Part shown: one piece after another, positions 27,153 through 36,006 of the stretch
Layout: each line of letters opens with the position of its first letter
Position numbering within the stretch: position 1 is the first letter of the stretch
DNA from: Rossellomorea aquimaris
Lineage (GTDB): Bacteria; Bacillota; Bacilli; Bacillales; Bacillaceae_B
DNA: 64,000 nucleotides
Reading direction: 5' to 3'
Assembly: GCF_020171925.1 (NCBI RefSeq)
Contig: NZ_JAIVAR010000001.1
Coordinates: 372,001 to 436,000 of the forward strand
Position numbers and translations under genes: made by a program
The notes under the pieces: generated by a model
The model's database searches: none
What the model was told of the DNA's origin: nothing
What the model saw: the letters and a program-made list of their open reading frames with translations, nothing else

Positions 27153-27692
27153 ATGAAAAGAAAATATGGAAATTACCCCAACTGGAAAAGAGTCCTTAGA
27201 AGGGAATATGCAAAGACATACATAGATCAATGTTCTTTTAAAGGCTACGTCACTTTACTGAACATGAAAGAAGTCGCAGAACCACTAATGGTGAACTATG
27301 GAGGGAAGGAGATTTGCATCGCTGATAACGGGTACTCTTGGCTTCAGCACTTTCCTGAGCATCAATCCTTTTCTCTTTCTACGATTTTTAATGAACATGG
27401 TGAAATTATGCAGTGGTATATTGATATTTGCTTTGAAATTGGGGTGGAGGATGGAGTTCCGTGGATGGACGATTTGTACCTTGACATTGTGATCCTTCCA
27501 GGTGGTGAAGTCATCCATCTTGATATCGATGAACTGGAAGATGCATTAACGGACTCGATCATAACGGAGAAGCAGTATGAATTAGCCTGGGAGGAATTCA
27601 ATCGGATCAATCGGTTGATTGATAGGGGAGAATTCCATTTGGTTAAGCTGGCTCATGTACATAAACAGATGTTGGAGCAGATCTTGGAATAA
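27153..27692 (+). CDS. DUF402 domain-containing protein
   Basis: A 179-residue protein with a DUF402/FomD-like domain. It is seen in the order WYIDICFEIGVEDG, WMDDLYLDIVILPGGEV, then HLDIDELEDAL, the acidic strand set that binds divalent metal in this fold. Known members are nucleoside tri/diphosphatases (NtdP) and FomD. The enzyme here may hydrolyse a nucleotide-type phosphoanhydride, but the substrate is unknown. The frame opens at 27117 inside the inverted repeat; ATG 27153 with GGGGGGATC is the start. Confidence 0.8.
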   Translation: MKRKYGNYPNWKRVLRREYAKTYIDQCSFKGYVTLLNMKEVAEPLMVNYGGKEICIADNGYSWLQHFPEHQSFSLSTIFNEHGEIMQWYIDICFEIGVEDGVPWMDDLYLDIVILPGGEVIHLDIDELEDALTDSIITEKQYELAWEEFNRINRLIDRGEFHLVKLAHVHKQMLEQILE

Positions 27693-27715
27693 ACATGGTA
27701 AGGGGGAGAACGAGA

Positions 27716-28237
27716 GTGAAAACAGCATTATTGGTCATAGATGTTCAAAAAGGGATGTTCCTTGAAGGAAGCCCGGTAAAGAATGGGCAGGACTTGATTG
27801 TGAAAATGAAGAGCTTGCTTTCAAAAGCGCGTTCCAAGGGCATTCCCATTTATTATATTCAGCACAATGAAACAGAAGGTGCACCACTTCAAACTGGGAC
27901 AAAGGGATGGGAAATCCATGACGATATCAAGCCTACCAAAGATGATGTGACAATTCAAAAGACGACACCTGATTCATTCCATGGAACATCTTTGGAAGAA
28001 GAATTGAAAAAGAGAGGGATAGAACATCTCATATTGACAGGAATTCAGACGGAAATCTGTGTTGATACAACATGCAGACGTGCATTCAGCGAAGGGTATA
28101 AGGTGTCCGTCGTATCTGATGCGCACGGAACTTGGGACACAGAGGATCTTACTGCCGAACAGATCATCAACCATCATAATGGTGTGTTGAGGTGGTTTGC
28201 AGACATTCAGACTGAGAAGGAAATCACATTTGGCTGA
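27716..28237 (+). CDS. Cysteine hydrolase, isochorismatase family
   Basis: A 173-residue isochorismatase-like hydrolase. The catalytic Asp is in ALLVIDVQKGMF, the catalytic Cys in LTGIQTEICVDTTCR, and a lysine lies in the TIQKTTPDSF segment, completing the D-K-C triad. Family members cleave amides (nicotinamide, carbamates) or isochorismate; YwoC/YcaC-type proteins are common in Bacillus. The start GTG 27716 lies 7 bases after GGGGGAG; a frame-open ATG at 27695 precedes the ribosome binding site. The substrate is not determined. Confidence 0.88.
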   Translation: MKTALLVIDVQKGMFLEGSPVKNGQDLIVKMKSLLSKARSKGIPIYYIQHNETEGAPLQTGTKGWEIHDDIKPTKDDVTIQKTTPDSFHGTSLEEELKKRGIEHLILTGIQTEICVDTTCRRAFSEGYKVSVVSDAHGTWDTEDLTAEQIINHHNGVLRWFADIQTEKEITFG

Positions 28238-28370
28238 CGGTTTCAGAGGCCGGCATGAGTGGTTGTTTTCATGGTAGACCATCATTCACTACTTGGCTAT
28301 TGTAAAGATACCAGATATGAAGAGTTGCCGTGTTTCATGCAAAATAGATCGTAATAGGGGTGCCCACTTT

Positions 28371-29408
28371 ATGAATAAAATACAAGATTTTCTAACAAAA
28401 AAAGAATCTCCTGCAATGGAAGGGTTGTATGAGTACGTAAATGGAGTGAAAGATCAAATTTCAGCATCATCTGCAGCTATTTATATCATCCAGGGGGATC
28501 AGGTAATTGGGGAGTGGTATGCAGGTGCTGATCCTTCCACTCAAAAAAAGGCTGATGAAGAAACCAGATATAATGTTTTCTCTGTTCGAAAAAGCTATAT
28601 CGGTCTTGCCGTGGCAATTCTCTTAAAAGAAGGGAAGATTGCCAGTATCGATGAACCGGTTTCAACGTATTTAGGTGATCATGTTTTATACGAAGGGCTG
28701 ACCATCCGGCACCTTGTCACTCATACACATGGGCTTGATGAAAAGCAGGGAATCTTTTCAAGAATCCACCCTGTTGGAGAGGGATGGGATTACAATAACG
28801 GAGGGTTATCATTATTATATGAAATCATCAGGAAAGTATCTGGGAAAACGGTAAGTAAGATCCTTGATGAACATGTTTTCAATATCCTGCAATTTACCGA
28901 AACGGGTTGGGAAACGAAATGTAGTCCCACGATGACGGCTGATGTGAATGAGCAGTGCGAACCTACAATCAGGCTGGGAGACGACACAGGCTTCGAAAGA
29001 AATTTATTCGTCAGTGCAAGGGAGCTTGCTCACTGGGGGTATTTGCACCTTAAGAAAGGACGGATTAAGGGGACAAGGGTCCTTGAGGAATCGTTGTTCG
29101 ATGTGAGTACGGCCATACACACACCTATATCATTTAAAAATGGTCCACAGAACGGATTCTTTTGGTTCCAAAACGAGAATAACTTTCATCTGAGCGAACT
29201 TGGAGAAGAGTTGCCACCTGGTTCCTATCAGATTCTTGGAGCTTCAGGCTGCACGTGCCTGGTCATTCCGGAATACGAAGCGGTTGCCGTTAGGATGTTA
29301 AATAAAAGGGGAAATCCACCTGGTTATGATTATCTTAAAGATGTTCAAACTTTTGGTAACCGTGTGAATGCAATACTGTCAAATCAACTCCAAGGAACAA
29401 GATCATAA
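28371..29408 (+). CDS. Serine hydrolase, beta-lactamase (class C)/PBP-like fold
   Basis: A 345-residue protein of the beta-lactamase/esterase superfamily. The active-site SxxK is in FSVRKSYIGLA (about residue 75), and YxN is in WDYNNGGLS. The third motif region is GASGCTCLVIPEY, where the usual K/H-T-G is replaced. No signal peptide is visible, so it is probably a cytoplasmic esterase or peptidase rather than a secreted beta-lactamase. ATG 28371 follows AGGGGTG. It overlaps no neighbour but is close to the following GNAT gene (16 bases). Confidence 0.8.
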   Translation: MNKIQDFLTKKESPAMEGLYEYVNGVKDQISASSAAIYIIQGDQVIGEWYAGADPSTQKKADEETRYNVFSVRKSYIGLAVAILLKEGKIASIDEPVSTYLGDHVLYEGLTIRHLVTHTHGLDEKQGIFSRIHPVGEGWDYNNGGLSLLYEIIRKVSGKTVSKILDEHVFNILQFTETGWETKCSPTMTADVNEQCEPTIRLGDDTGFERNLFVSARELAHWGYLHLKKGRIKGTRVLEESLFDVSTAIHTPISFKNGPQNGFFWFQNENNFHLSELGEELPPGSYQILGASGCTCLVIPEYEAVAVRMLNKRGNPPGYDYLKDVQTFGNRVNAILSNQLQGTRS

Positions 29409-29424
29409 AAAAGGGGGGCAGGGA

Positions 29425-29976
29425 TTGGACATTCCAGAACAATCATTGGGAACTGAACGGTTGAAGCTAAGGGAAATGGTACAAAGTGACTGGAAGGACA
29501 TACACGCATATGCTTCCAGAGAAGAGGTTTGTCAATATCAGCCTTGGGGACCGAATACGATTGAAGATACTCAAACTTTCCTGAAGGAAGTATTGAATGA
29601 TGCAAATAACTGTCCCAGGACGAGATACACCTTGGCCATTGAGTGTAAAGAAGAGAAGCGACTGATTGGGGCAATAGAATTGACCATGATGAACCAACAC
29701 AGAAGTGGTGAAATCGGTTATATCGTCCATCCTGATTATTGGGGCAAGGGGATCGCTACAGAAGCTGCAAAACAGATGATGATCGTTGCTTTTCAATATT
29801 TTAAATTACACCGGATCCAAGCGACTTGCGACCCCAACAATCATGCATCAGAACAGGTGTTAAAAAAGATTGGGATGAAGAAGGAAGGCATAATGCGTGA
29901 GAATATGCTGATTAAAAATGGCTGGAGGGATTCAGCGATTTACAGTATTTTGGAAGATGAGGTTGGAAAGCTGTAG
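29425..29976 (+). CDS. GNAT family N-acetyltransferase (RimJ/RimL type)
   Basis: A 183-residue acetyltransferase opening LGTERLKLREMVQSD. The acetyl-CoA loop is YWGKGIATEAAKQM, and the C-terminal half has RIQATCDPNNHASEQVLKKI, all as in RimL relatives. The start TTG 29425 follows GGGGGG and CAGGG; upstream codons in the same frame overlap the end of the serine hydrolase gene. It is followed by a histidine phosphatase 42 bases on; the two may share a transcript. The substrate is unknown. Confidence 0.85.
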   Translation: MDIPEQSLGTERLKLREMVQSDWKDIHAYASREEVCQYQPWGPNTIEDTQTFLKEVLNDANNCPRTRYTLAIECKEEKRLIGAIELTMMNQHRSGEIGYIVHPDYWGKGIATEAAKQMMIVAFQYFKLHRIQATCDPNNHASEQVLKKIGMKKEGIMRENMLIKNGWRDSAIYSILEDEVGKL

Positions 29977-30018
29977 ATATACAGTGATTTATAATATGGG
30001 ATATAAGGGGGACGTTTC

Positions 30019-30543
30019 ATGATCTACGTTGTCAGGCATGGGCAAACCGACCACAATAAAGAAGAGAGGCTGCAAGGAAGGAATGGATTGCCACTCAATG
30101 ATACAGGCGTACGTCAAGCAGAACGTGTTAGAGAACGCTTAGTAGGCATTGAGTTTGATTTTGTATATTCCTCACCACAGGAAAGAGCCGTGGAAACAGC
30201 GAAAATATCAACGGGGATGATGCCAATCATTGACCAGCGTCTGGATGTGTACGATCTTGGGGAAGCAGATGGATTAAGAAAGCATGAAGTGGAACTTGAT
30301 GGCATTCTTCCAGATAGGAATGTGTATCGGGGGATGGAAGATTTACAATCATTTATTGAGCGAGTTTTCAGCTTCATGAAGGAACTGAAGAAAAATGCAG
30401 GGGACAGAGATTTTAATATACTCATTTCAGGACATAGATGTACGACGGGAGCTGTCGGTTCCTATTTTGAAGGTATTCCGAGAGATAAAAATATATTGAG
30501 GTATTCTTCAAACAACGGCGATTACAAACTATATTCTTTTTAA
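30019..30543 (+). CDS. Histidine phosphatase family protein
   Basis: A 174-residue phosphoglycerate-mutase-like phosphatase. The catalytic histidine is in VRHGQTDHNKEERLQGR at the N-terminus, the acid/base glutamate is probably within the SPQERAVETA segment, and the second catalytic histidine is in LISGHRCTT. The small size and lack of a mutase cap point to a phosphatase for small phosphometabolites, as with CobC/PhoE-type enzymes. GGGGGACG precedes ATG 30019. Confidence 0.85.
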   Translation: MIYVVRHGQTDHNKEERLQGRNGLPLNDTGVRQAERVRERLVGIEFDFVYSSPQERAVETAKISTGMMPIIDQRLDVYDLGEADGLRKHEVELDGILPDRNVYRGMEDLQSFIERVFSFMKELKKNAGDRDFNILISGHRCTTGAVGSYFEGIPRDKNILRYSSNNGDYKLYSF

Positions 30544-30636
30544 GCATTTTAGCATGGGATAATTTAATTTTTGGAAATAAAAGGGATAATCGTCTTGATT
30601 GGAGAATTGGTTACTAATAGTGAAGGAGGGATACTT

Positions 30637-31059
30637 ATGCAAGAAAGCTTAATTAGGATTGGCACCACCTATGTTCCAGTAACCGATGTTGAGCGCGCAT
30701 CTGATTGGTACGTCTCGAACCTACAGGCAGTGATGAACTATAAAGATGAAAGCAAAGCAATCCTTAATTTGGCCAATCAGAGCCTGTTCCTTGTAAAAGG
30801 AAGAAAAGGGGAGACCGCAAATTTCTTTGACCATAAAGGAAATGAAAGGTTTTCGATGACGTTCGAAGTGGATGGATTGACTTCACTGAGAACGCTTCAC
30901 GAGCAGTTTGTTGAAAAAGGAATACAGGTTGGTGAAATTGAGGACAGAGGGCATGCAGGCAGGAATTTCGTCTTCTCTGATCTTGACGGGAATCGGTTTG
31001 ATGTCTGGAGTGAACTGAGTCCGACTTTTAAAGAACGGTTCCTTCTAGCGGATAATTAG
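30637..31059 (+). CDS. VOC family protein
   Basis: A 140-residue vicinal-oxygen-chelate protein. It begins IGTTYVPVTDVERASDWYVS and ends FSDLDGNRFDVWSE, the two VOC half-motifs. Such proteins include glyoxalases, dioxygenases and drug-binding resistance proteins, and no ligand can be assigned. The upstream part of the frame (from 30571) is not coding; AAGGAGGG fixes ATG 30637. Confidence 0.82.
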   Translation: MQESLIRIGTTYVPVTDVERASDWYVSNLQAVMNYKDESKAILNLANQSLFLVKGRKGETANFFDHKGNERFSMTFEVDGLTSLRTLHEQFVEKGIQVGEIEDRGHAGRNFVFSDLDGNRFDVWSELSPTFKERFLLADN

Positions 31060-31074
31060 AGATTTGCCATACAC

Positions 31075-31103
31075 AAAAAGGTCCAACTAGGTTGGCCTTT
31101 TTA
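31075..31103. terminator. Intrinsic terminator
   Basis: AAAAAGGTCCAAC and GTTGGCCTTTTT form a stem with a TAG loop, 15 bases after the VOC stop. Confidence 0.85.
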
Positions 31104-31250
31104 ATTGATATTTAAAGCAATCCAATCGACAGAGCATGATTGGACCGGGAAAATGTCTATGTCTACTTGGAACTTGAATTATCAAAATAGTAAGATAGTA
31201 ATGTTTTATCACGTGCTTTTACTATAAATAATAGAGTCGAGGTGGTTAAT

Positions 31251-32174
31251 ATGCTTAGGGATATTGTGAAAAATATATCAAAGGTCATGATCGACAAAGA
31301 GACGGAAATTGAATTAATGATTATCGCTATATTGAGTGATGGACACATCCTGCTTGAAGATGTTCCCGGTACAGGGAAAACGACGATGGCAAAGTGTTTT
31401 TCAAAAAGCATCGATGGAACATTCAACCGACTCCAGTTCACTCCTGATACACTTCCTTCAGACATCGTCGGCCAAGAATATTTTGATGTGAAAACGAGTG
31501 AATTCAAGGTTAGGAAGGGGCCGGTATTCAATCATATCCTGCTCATCGATGAAATTAATCGTGCGGTTCCGCGTACGCAATCGGCCCTACTTGAGCTTAT
31601 GGAAGAAAAGCAGGTCACACTCGGGGGAGTGACTCACCCCCTGCCAAAACCGTTCTGTGTCATCGCTACTCAAAACCCATTTGACTCCATCGGGACATTT
31701 CCGCTGCCCGATGCACAGCTGGACCGTTTTCTATTGACAATCAGACAAGGCTATCCCTCACCCGAGAAGGAAAAAGAGATGCTGAGAAGATTCCGTTCGT
31801 CCGATCCTTTTGACATAATTAGGAGTGTCATAACCACTGAAGAAATTATCCAGTTGAAAGCTCGAGTGCGAGAAGTGATGGTATCCGAAGATATTGAAGA
31901 CTATGTAATGGAGATTGTCCAAAAAACAAGGAAGCATGCATTCGTCGAAATCGGAGTAAGCCCGCGGGGGGCACTTGCTTATATGAGGGCGATTCAATCA
32001 AGGGCTTTTCTTCATGGTCGTGATTTCTGTACCCCGGATGATGTCAAGGCACTTGTCATGCCGCTTCTGGCCCATCGGTTATCATTGAATGTAGAAGGAG
32101 AAGTGAAAACCTCCAAAGAAGCGATCATAGAAGAAATCCTTGATAACACTTCTGTGCCAGTAGAAACACCATGA
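31251..32174 (+). CDS. MoxR family AAA+ ATPase
   Basis: A 307-residue AAA+ ATPase of the MoxR branch, which acts as a chaperone to mature partner proteins. Walker A is EDVPGTGKTTMAKC, Walker B is ILLIDEINRAVPRTQSA, and sensor 1 is VIATQNPFD; the lid domain follows after about residue 210. Start ATG 31251 follows GAGGTGG, and the earlier GTG 31242 is within it. It overlaps the DUF58 gene by 4 bases, the standard MoxR-DUF58 arrangement, but the usual third gene (a membrane transglutaminase-like protein) is absent. Confidence 0.9.
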   Translation: MLRDIVKNISKVMIDKETEIELMIIAILSDGHILLEDVPGTGKTTMAKCFSKSIDGTFNRLQFTPDTLPSDIVGQEYFDVKTSEFKVRKGPVFNHILLIDEINRAVPRTQSALLELMEEKQVTLGGVTHPLPKPFCVIATQNPFDSIGTFPLPDAQLDRFLLTIRQGYPSPEKEKEMLRRFRSSDPFDIIRSVITTEEIIQLKARVREVMVSEDIEDYVMEIVQKTRKHAFVEIGVSPRGALAYMRAIQSRAFLHGRDFCTPDDVKALVMPLLAHRLSLNVEGEVKTSKEAIIEEILDNTSVPVETP

Positions 32175-33271
32175 AGGTCCATAAAGAGACACCGTTCATT
32201 TTTGTCCCACTCGTCTTGATTCTGGATATCATTCTGTTGCTCGTAACCAGCTTTGCCGGATATCCCATCCTTGTATTCGTGTTTTCCCTTATTTTATCAA
32301 TGGCTCTCCTATCGCATCTATATCTCAATGCTCAATACAAGAAAGTAACTTGGAGTTATAAGATGTATCACGACTCGTCGAGTATCGATGATAAGATTGA
32401 GTGCTATATTGAGGTGGAAAATCACTCTTCCCTTCCGATTTATCACCTTAAATTGAACATAGAAAGCAAAAGCGAACAAGAGTTGGTATTTACGGATGGG
32501 GACCAATGCAGCAGTATGCTATCCATACATAGTAACCTACCTCGAAAATCTAAAAAAACAATCGTCGTATCTTTAAAGGGGGTAAGCAGGGGGTATCATC
32601 AATGGAGCAATTTGGAAATCATTGTGAGAGACCCGTTATTGCTTCAAGCTGTCCGTCTCGAATATGAACAAAGTAAGCTTCCCCGGTTCAAAATCGTCCC
32701 GAAGATGTATAAGCTAAATGATTTGAAATTGACCTCCATGCTTCAAGGATTCAAAACGACGAATCACTCCTTGTTCATGGACGAGACCAGCATCATCGGA
32801 ACGAAAGAATACGAGAACGAGAGTTTCAGGCATATCCACTGGTTGGCATCCGCAAAGGAAAATAAGCTATTGGCGAAAAAGTATCAAAAAGTTCACGGTG
32901 ACCTTTATTCCATCTTCCTAAACCTGGTCGGGGCAGGGCCATTTCACCTGAGAAGAGATCTGGAGGAACTCATTGAGTATACAGTTGCAGTCTGTATCCA
33001 TTTGATAAAAGAAGGGTGCAAGGTTGAACTTTGGGTGAATTATTCGACTGGGCAGCACGAAATATTAAGGCTAAAGAATGATGGTGACACTTCTCAATTA
33101 CGAAAGATCATCACCTCCATGGCCTTGATCAATCCAAATGGGACATTCTTTCCTACCGACCACTTCTTTGCCCATTCCATTCGCTTAAAGGATTCGAGGT
33201 CAATGGGGTTAATCATTGGGAATCCTCCGGAACCAAGGCTTCGTGATCAACTACTTCATATCAGGAAATAA
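32171..33271 (+). CDS. DUF58 domain-containing membrane protein
   Basis: A 366-residue protein with two N-terminal membrane helices (about residues 10-27 and 33-53) and a cytoplasmic or surface domain. The DUF58 signature is FRHIHWLASAKENKLLAKKY near residue 220. DUF58 proteins are thought to be partners of MoxR ATPases, possibly with a VWA-like fold. GTG/ATG coupling through a 4-base overlap with the MoxR gene indicates co-translation. The function is unknown in Bacillaceae. Confidence 0.85.
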   Translation: MKVHKETPFIFVPLVLILDIILLLVTSFAGYPILVFVFSLILSMALLSHLYLNAQYKKVTWSYKMYHDSSSIDDKIECYIEVENHSSLPIYHLKLNIESKSEQELVFTDGDQCSSMLSIHSNLPRKSKKTIVVSLKGVSRGYHQWSNLEIIVRDPLLLQAVRLEYEQSKLPRFKIVPKMYKLNDLKLTSMLQGFKTTNHSLFMDETSIIGTKEYENESFRHIHWLASAKENKLLAKKYQKVHGDLYSIFLNLVGAGPFHLRRDLEELIEYTVAVCIHLIKEGCKVELWVNYSTGQHEILRLKNDGDTSQLRKIITSMALINPNGTFFPTDHFFAHSIRLKDSRSMGLIIGNPPEPRLRDQLLHIRK

Positions 33272-33379
33272 AACAGGAGGATATTCCATACAAAAAAATA
33301 ACAAGAATTTTATTAGCAAACCGTATAAATTTACTCTTCTCATTCGTTATATAACTAAGAACGGAAATGGGAGGTCATG

Positions 33380-34318
33380 ATGAACCGTATAAATGAAGTA
33401 AAAGTGACGTCATTCATTGAAGAAAATAGAAAGTTGCATAAGGAGTTCAATGACATCGTGAAGGAATGTAAAGCCGATCTATGGACATACTGCCGTTATG
33501 TTACCGACTCCCCATGGGACGGTGAAGATTTGTTTCAAGATACATTGCTGAAAGCATTTGGAGGATTCCATCAACGATTTCATCCCACCAACCCAAAAGC
33601 ATATTTATTCAGAGTCGCCACTACTACGTGGATCGACCAGTGCCGTAGAAAACAAATGTTTGTTGGTGAACTGAAAGAAGAGCATGCCCCTCGTGAGGAC
33701 TTTCATGATGACTTGGAATTGAAAGAAGTATTAACGTATTTGGCGAAACGATTTCCACCTCGTCAGGCAGCCCTTTTCTTTTTAAAAGAAGTATTTTCCT
33801 TCACGGCAGAGGAAGTGGCGGGCATGATTCATACGACTGCAGGTGCCGTTTATGCAACCGTATGGAGGATGAAAAAAAAGCTAAGGGATTCCGACTTTGA
33901 GCGAGATATTCAAGTAAATGAGCATACAAAGGAACTCGATCCGATCATTAAGGTTTATCTAGAAGCAATAAATGAAGGAAACGTAGAAGGAGTATTGGCA
34001 CTCCTCAGCGAAACGGCCAATACCGATGCTCCATTAGGTTTTCAAGAATTCTCAACGGACGAAATGCGTTCTGGCTCAATGAAGTATGGCCTTCCAGGAT
34101 TCAGGGCAGAGCCGTACATGCTTTGGGGAAGGGAAGTCATCGTTGTTTTCCATGAAGGGCAATGTGGACCTGAAATCCACGATATTCAATGTCAAGAAAT
34201 AGAAAATGGGAAAATTGTCTATCATCGTAGTTTTTATTTTTGTAAAGAATTCATCCTCGCGGCATCAGAAGCTCTTGGGTTCGCCCCTCAGCTTGAAAAG
34301 CCAGTGGTGGATTGGTGA
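33380..34318 (+). CDS. ECF-type RNA polymerase sigma factor with C-terminal NTF2/SnoaL-like domain
   Basis: A 312-residue extracytoplasmic-function-type sigma factor. Region 2 covers DLWTYCRYVTDSPWDGEDLFQDTLLKAF in separate motifs, region 4 has the helix-turn-helix FSFTAEEVAGMIHTTAGAVY, and the C-terminal 120 residues look like an NTF2/SnoaL-type domain. Fused C-terminal domains of this kind replace the separate anti-sigma factor in several ECF groups; no anti-sigma gene lies nearby. GGGAGGTC favours ATG 33380, although ATG 33377 is adjacent. It is monocistronic and ended by a hairpin. Confidence 0.82.
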   Translation: MNRINEVKVTSFIEENRKLHKEFNDIVKECKADLWTYCRYVTDSPWDGEDLFQDTLLKAFGGFHQRFHPTNPKAYLFRVATTTWIDQCRRKQMFVGELKEEHAPREDFHDDLELKEVLTYLAKRFPPRQAALFFLKEVFSFTAEEVAGMIHTTAGAVYATVWRMKKKLRDSDFERDIQVNEHTKELDPIIKVYLEAINEGNVEGVLALLSETANTDAPLGFQEFSTDEMRSGSMKYGLPGFRAEPYMLWGREVIVVFHEGQCGPEIHDIQCQEIENGKIVYHRSFYFCKEFILAASEALGFAPQLEKPVVDW

Positions 34319-34352
34319 TGAGAACCTAATGAAAACTAGTTAGGATAGCATG

Positions 34353-34384
34353 AAAAGCGAGTACATAGTCGTATTCGCTTTTTT
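34353..34384 (+). terminator. Intrinsic terminator
   Basis: AAAAGCGAGTAC and GTATTCGCTTTT form an imperfect stem followed by a T run, about 35 bases after the sigma factor stop. Confidence 0.75.
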
Positions 34385-34548
34385 ATATACGGAAAATAAA
34401 ACAGGAAAGTCTGCGTAAAGAGGTAAAGGGAAATTTGCCTAGAGGAAATTTATGTTAAAATATTCGTAGGTTAATATGGATTCAAAGAGAAAATGCAGGA
34501 ACATAAAAAAGTTTGCTCGTAGCTTCTAAGAGTAAGAGGAGGTTCGTC

Positions 34549-35049
34549 ATGAAAGTCAGGAAGATTGTATCTGAAGATGCAGAACAGTTCATCCAGGTAG
34601 TCAGGGAAGTGGAATCACAAGCAGACTATATGCTTATGGGACCCGGTGAACGAAGCATGAACGTGGAGCAACAACGAAAACTGATCAATCGCATACATAC
34701 TCAGGAAAATGCGGTAATTCTGGCTGCAGAGGAAAACAATCGTTTGATTGGTTATCTGATGGCAATTGGCGGAACCGTATCAAGAAACAGGCACTCCGCT
34801 TATATTGTAGTCGGCATCCTTCGCGAATTCCGGGGGCAAGGAGTCGGGACAAGGTTATTTCAAACGCTTGAAATATGGGCGAAACAACAAGGTATTAAAC
34901 GCTTGGAACTTACGGCAGTCACTAAGAACACTGCTGGAATTGCACTCTATCAAAAAAGTGGATTCGAAATAGAAGGAACAAAGCGAAAATCTCTGATCAT
35001 CGATGAAGAATTCCATGATGAATATTATATGTCGAAGATCATTCTTTGA
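34549..35049 (+). CDS. GNAT family N-acetyltransferase
   Basis: A 166-residue acetyltransferase. The acetyl-CoA loop is EFRGQGVGTRLFQTLE and the closing motif is NTAGIALYQKSGFEIEGTKR. This pattern is close to the RimI/YhhY-type GNAT group that acetylates amino acids or polyamine-like compounds; the substrate is unknown. AGAGGAGG at 34535-34542 marks ATG 34549. The PP2C-like gene begins 110 bases on. Confidence 0.85.
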   Translation: MKVRKIVSEDAEQFIQVVREVESQADYMLMGPGERSMNVEQQRKLINRIHTQENAVILAAEENNRLIGYLMAIGGTVSRNRHSAYIVVGILREFRGQGVGTRLFQTLEIWAKQQGIKRLELTAVTKNTAGIALYQKSGFEIEGTKRKSLIIDEEFHDEYYMSKIIL

Positions 35050-35159
35050 GGTACTAGGTCCGTCCTTCCTCATCGATGCCTGGCATTTCTCCGGTGAAGT
35101 GAGATTAGAAGGAATTGAAAGGATTGTAGGGCAATTATGATGGAAAGGGAGTATGGAGT

Positions 35160-35954
35160 ATGAACACATTCAGTTGGACAGGCAGCAAAGAAACGTATGT
35201 AGATGAGGCGTTCATAAAATCGCTAGATGAGATCGTGATCGGGTTATATGGGGGCAACTCGGCTGCAGGGCAATATAAGAATGAAGATGGTTGTCTTGTC
35301 TGGTCATCACCTGGAGAATGGGAATTTATCATGATATTGGACGGACATGATACTGCTGAAAGCGTTGAGCTTGTGATCAGGACATTCGAAAAGGAAAGAA
35401 CAGATTTAACCACCATTATTGAAAAACCGGGAAAGAAAGCATTTTCACGGTTACATGATTTCATCATCGAGACATTCAGTAGTGATACGTTTAAAGAAGA
35501 AGCCATGAACGTACAGGGAGAGACTGCCTGCCTGTTCGCGCTAAGAAAAGGGAAGTATTTATGGTGGTTATCAATCGGTGACTGCCTTCTCCATCTCTTT
35601 CATCCCGAACTTTCAGTGATGGGGGAATACCAGCAAAACCATAGGAGCTTCTATGAATGGGTCGGAAAGAACAGTACATTCAATCATGAAGTCCCGACCT
35701 ATAGTACTGGGATTAAAGAATTGAGAGCGGGAGAAAATCAAATTTTCCTTACAACCGACGGGCTGACAGAATGTCCGGGCACTTCATTTCATGATCCGAA
35801 AATGATCATGGGCGAGTTCACATCGGTAAGTCTTGAAGGAGGCGTCCGTCACCTGATTGGAGAGATTCAAAGAAATAATGTAAGGGATAGTACCACCATC
35901 ATTACTTGGAAGGTTGGGATTGAAGGGGATTCCACGTTGCCAAGCGATTTCTAA
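35160..35954 (+). CDS. Protein phosphatase 2C-like protein
   Basis: A 264-residue soluble PP2C-type domain. The metal-binding aspartates are visible in MILDGHDTAESV (in place of the usual DGxGG), SIGDCLLHLF, LTTDGLTE and DSTTIITW, in PPM-family order. The GHD variant of the first motif departs from the canonical form, so activity may be altered. PPM phosphatases use Mn2+/Mg2+ and dephosphorylate Ser/Thr. No paired kinase is adjacent; the next gene, an APH-type kinase, follows after 52 bases. Confidence 0.75.
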   Translation: MNTFSWTGSKETYVDEAFIKSLDEIVIGLYGGNSAAGQYKNEDGCLVWSSPGEWEFIMILDGHDTAESVELVIRTFEKERTDLTTIIEKPGKKAFSRLHDFIIETFSSDTFKEEAMNVQGETACLFALRKGKYLWWLSIGDCLLHLFHPELSVMGEYQQNHRSFYEWVGKNSTFNHEVPTYSTGIKELRAGENQIFLTTDGLTECPGTSFHDPKMIMGEFTSVSLEGGVRHLIGEIQRNNVRDSTTIITWKVGIEGDSTLPSDF

Positions 35955-36006
35955 AAGAAGAGGTTTTTTAACATAACAGAAAAAAGATAACAAGGGAGAA
36001 CAGCTT

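Noticed and set aside
28371..29408. Secreted beta-lactamase
   Set aside because: The fold and SxxK motif fit, but there is no signal peptide and the third motif is altered, so antibiotic hydrolysis is not supported.
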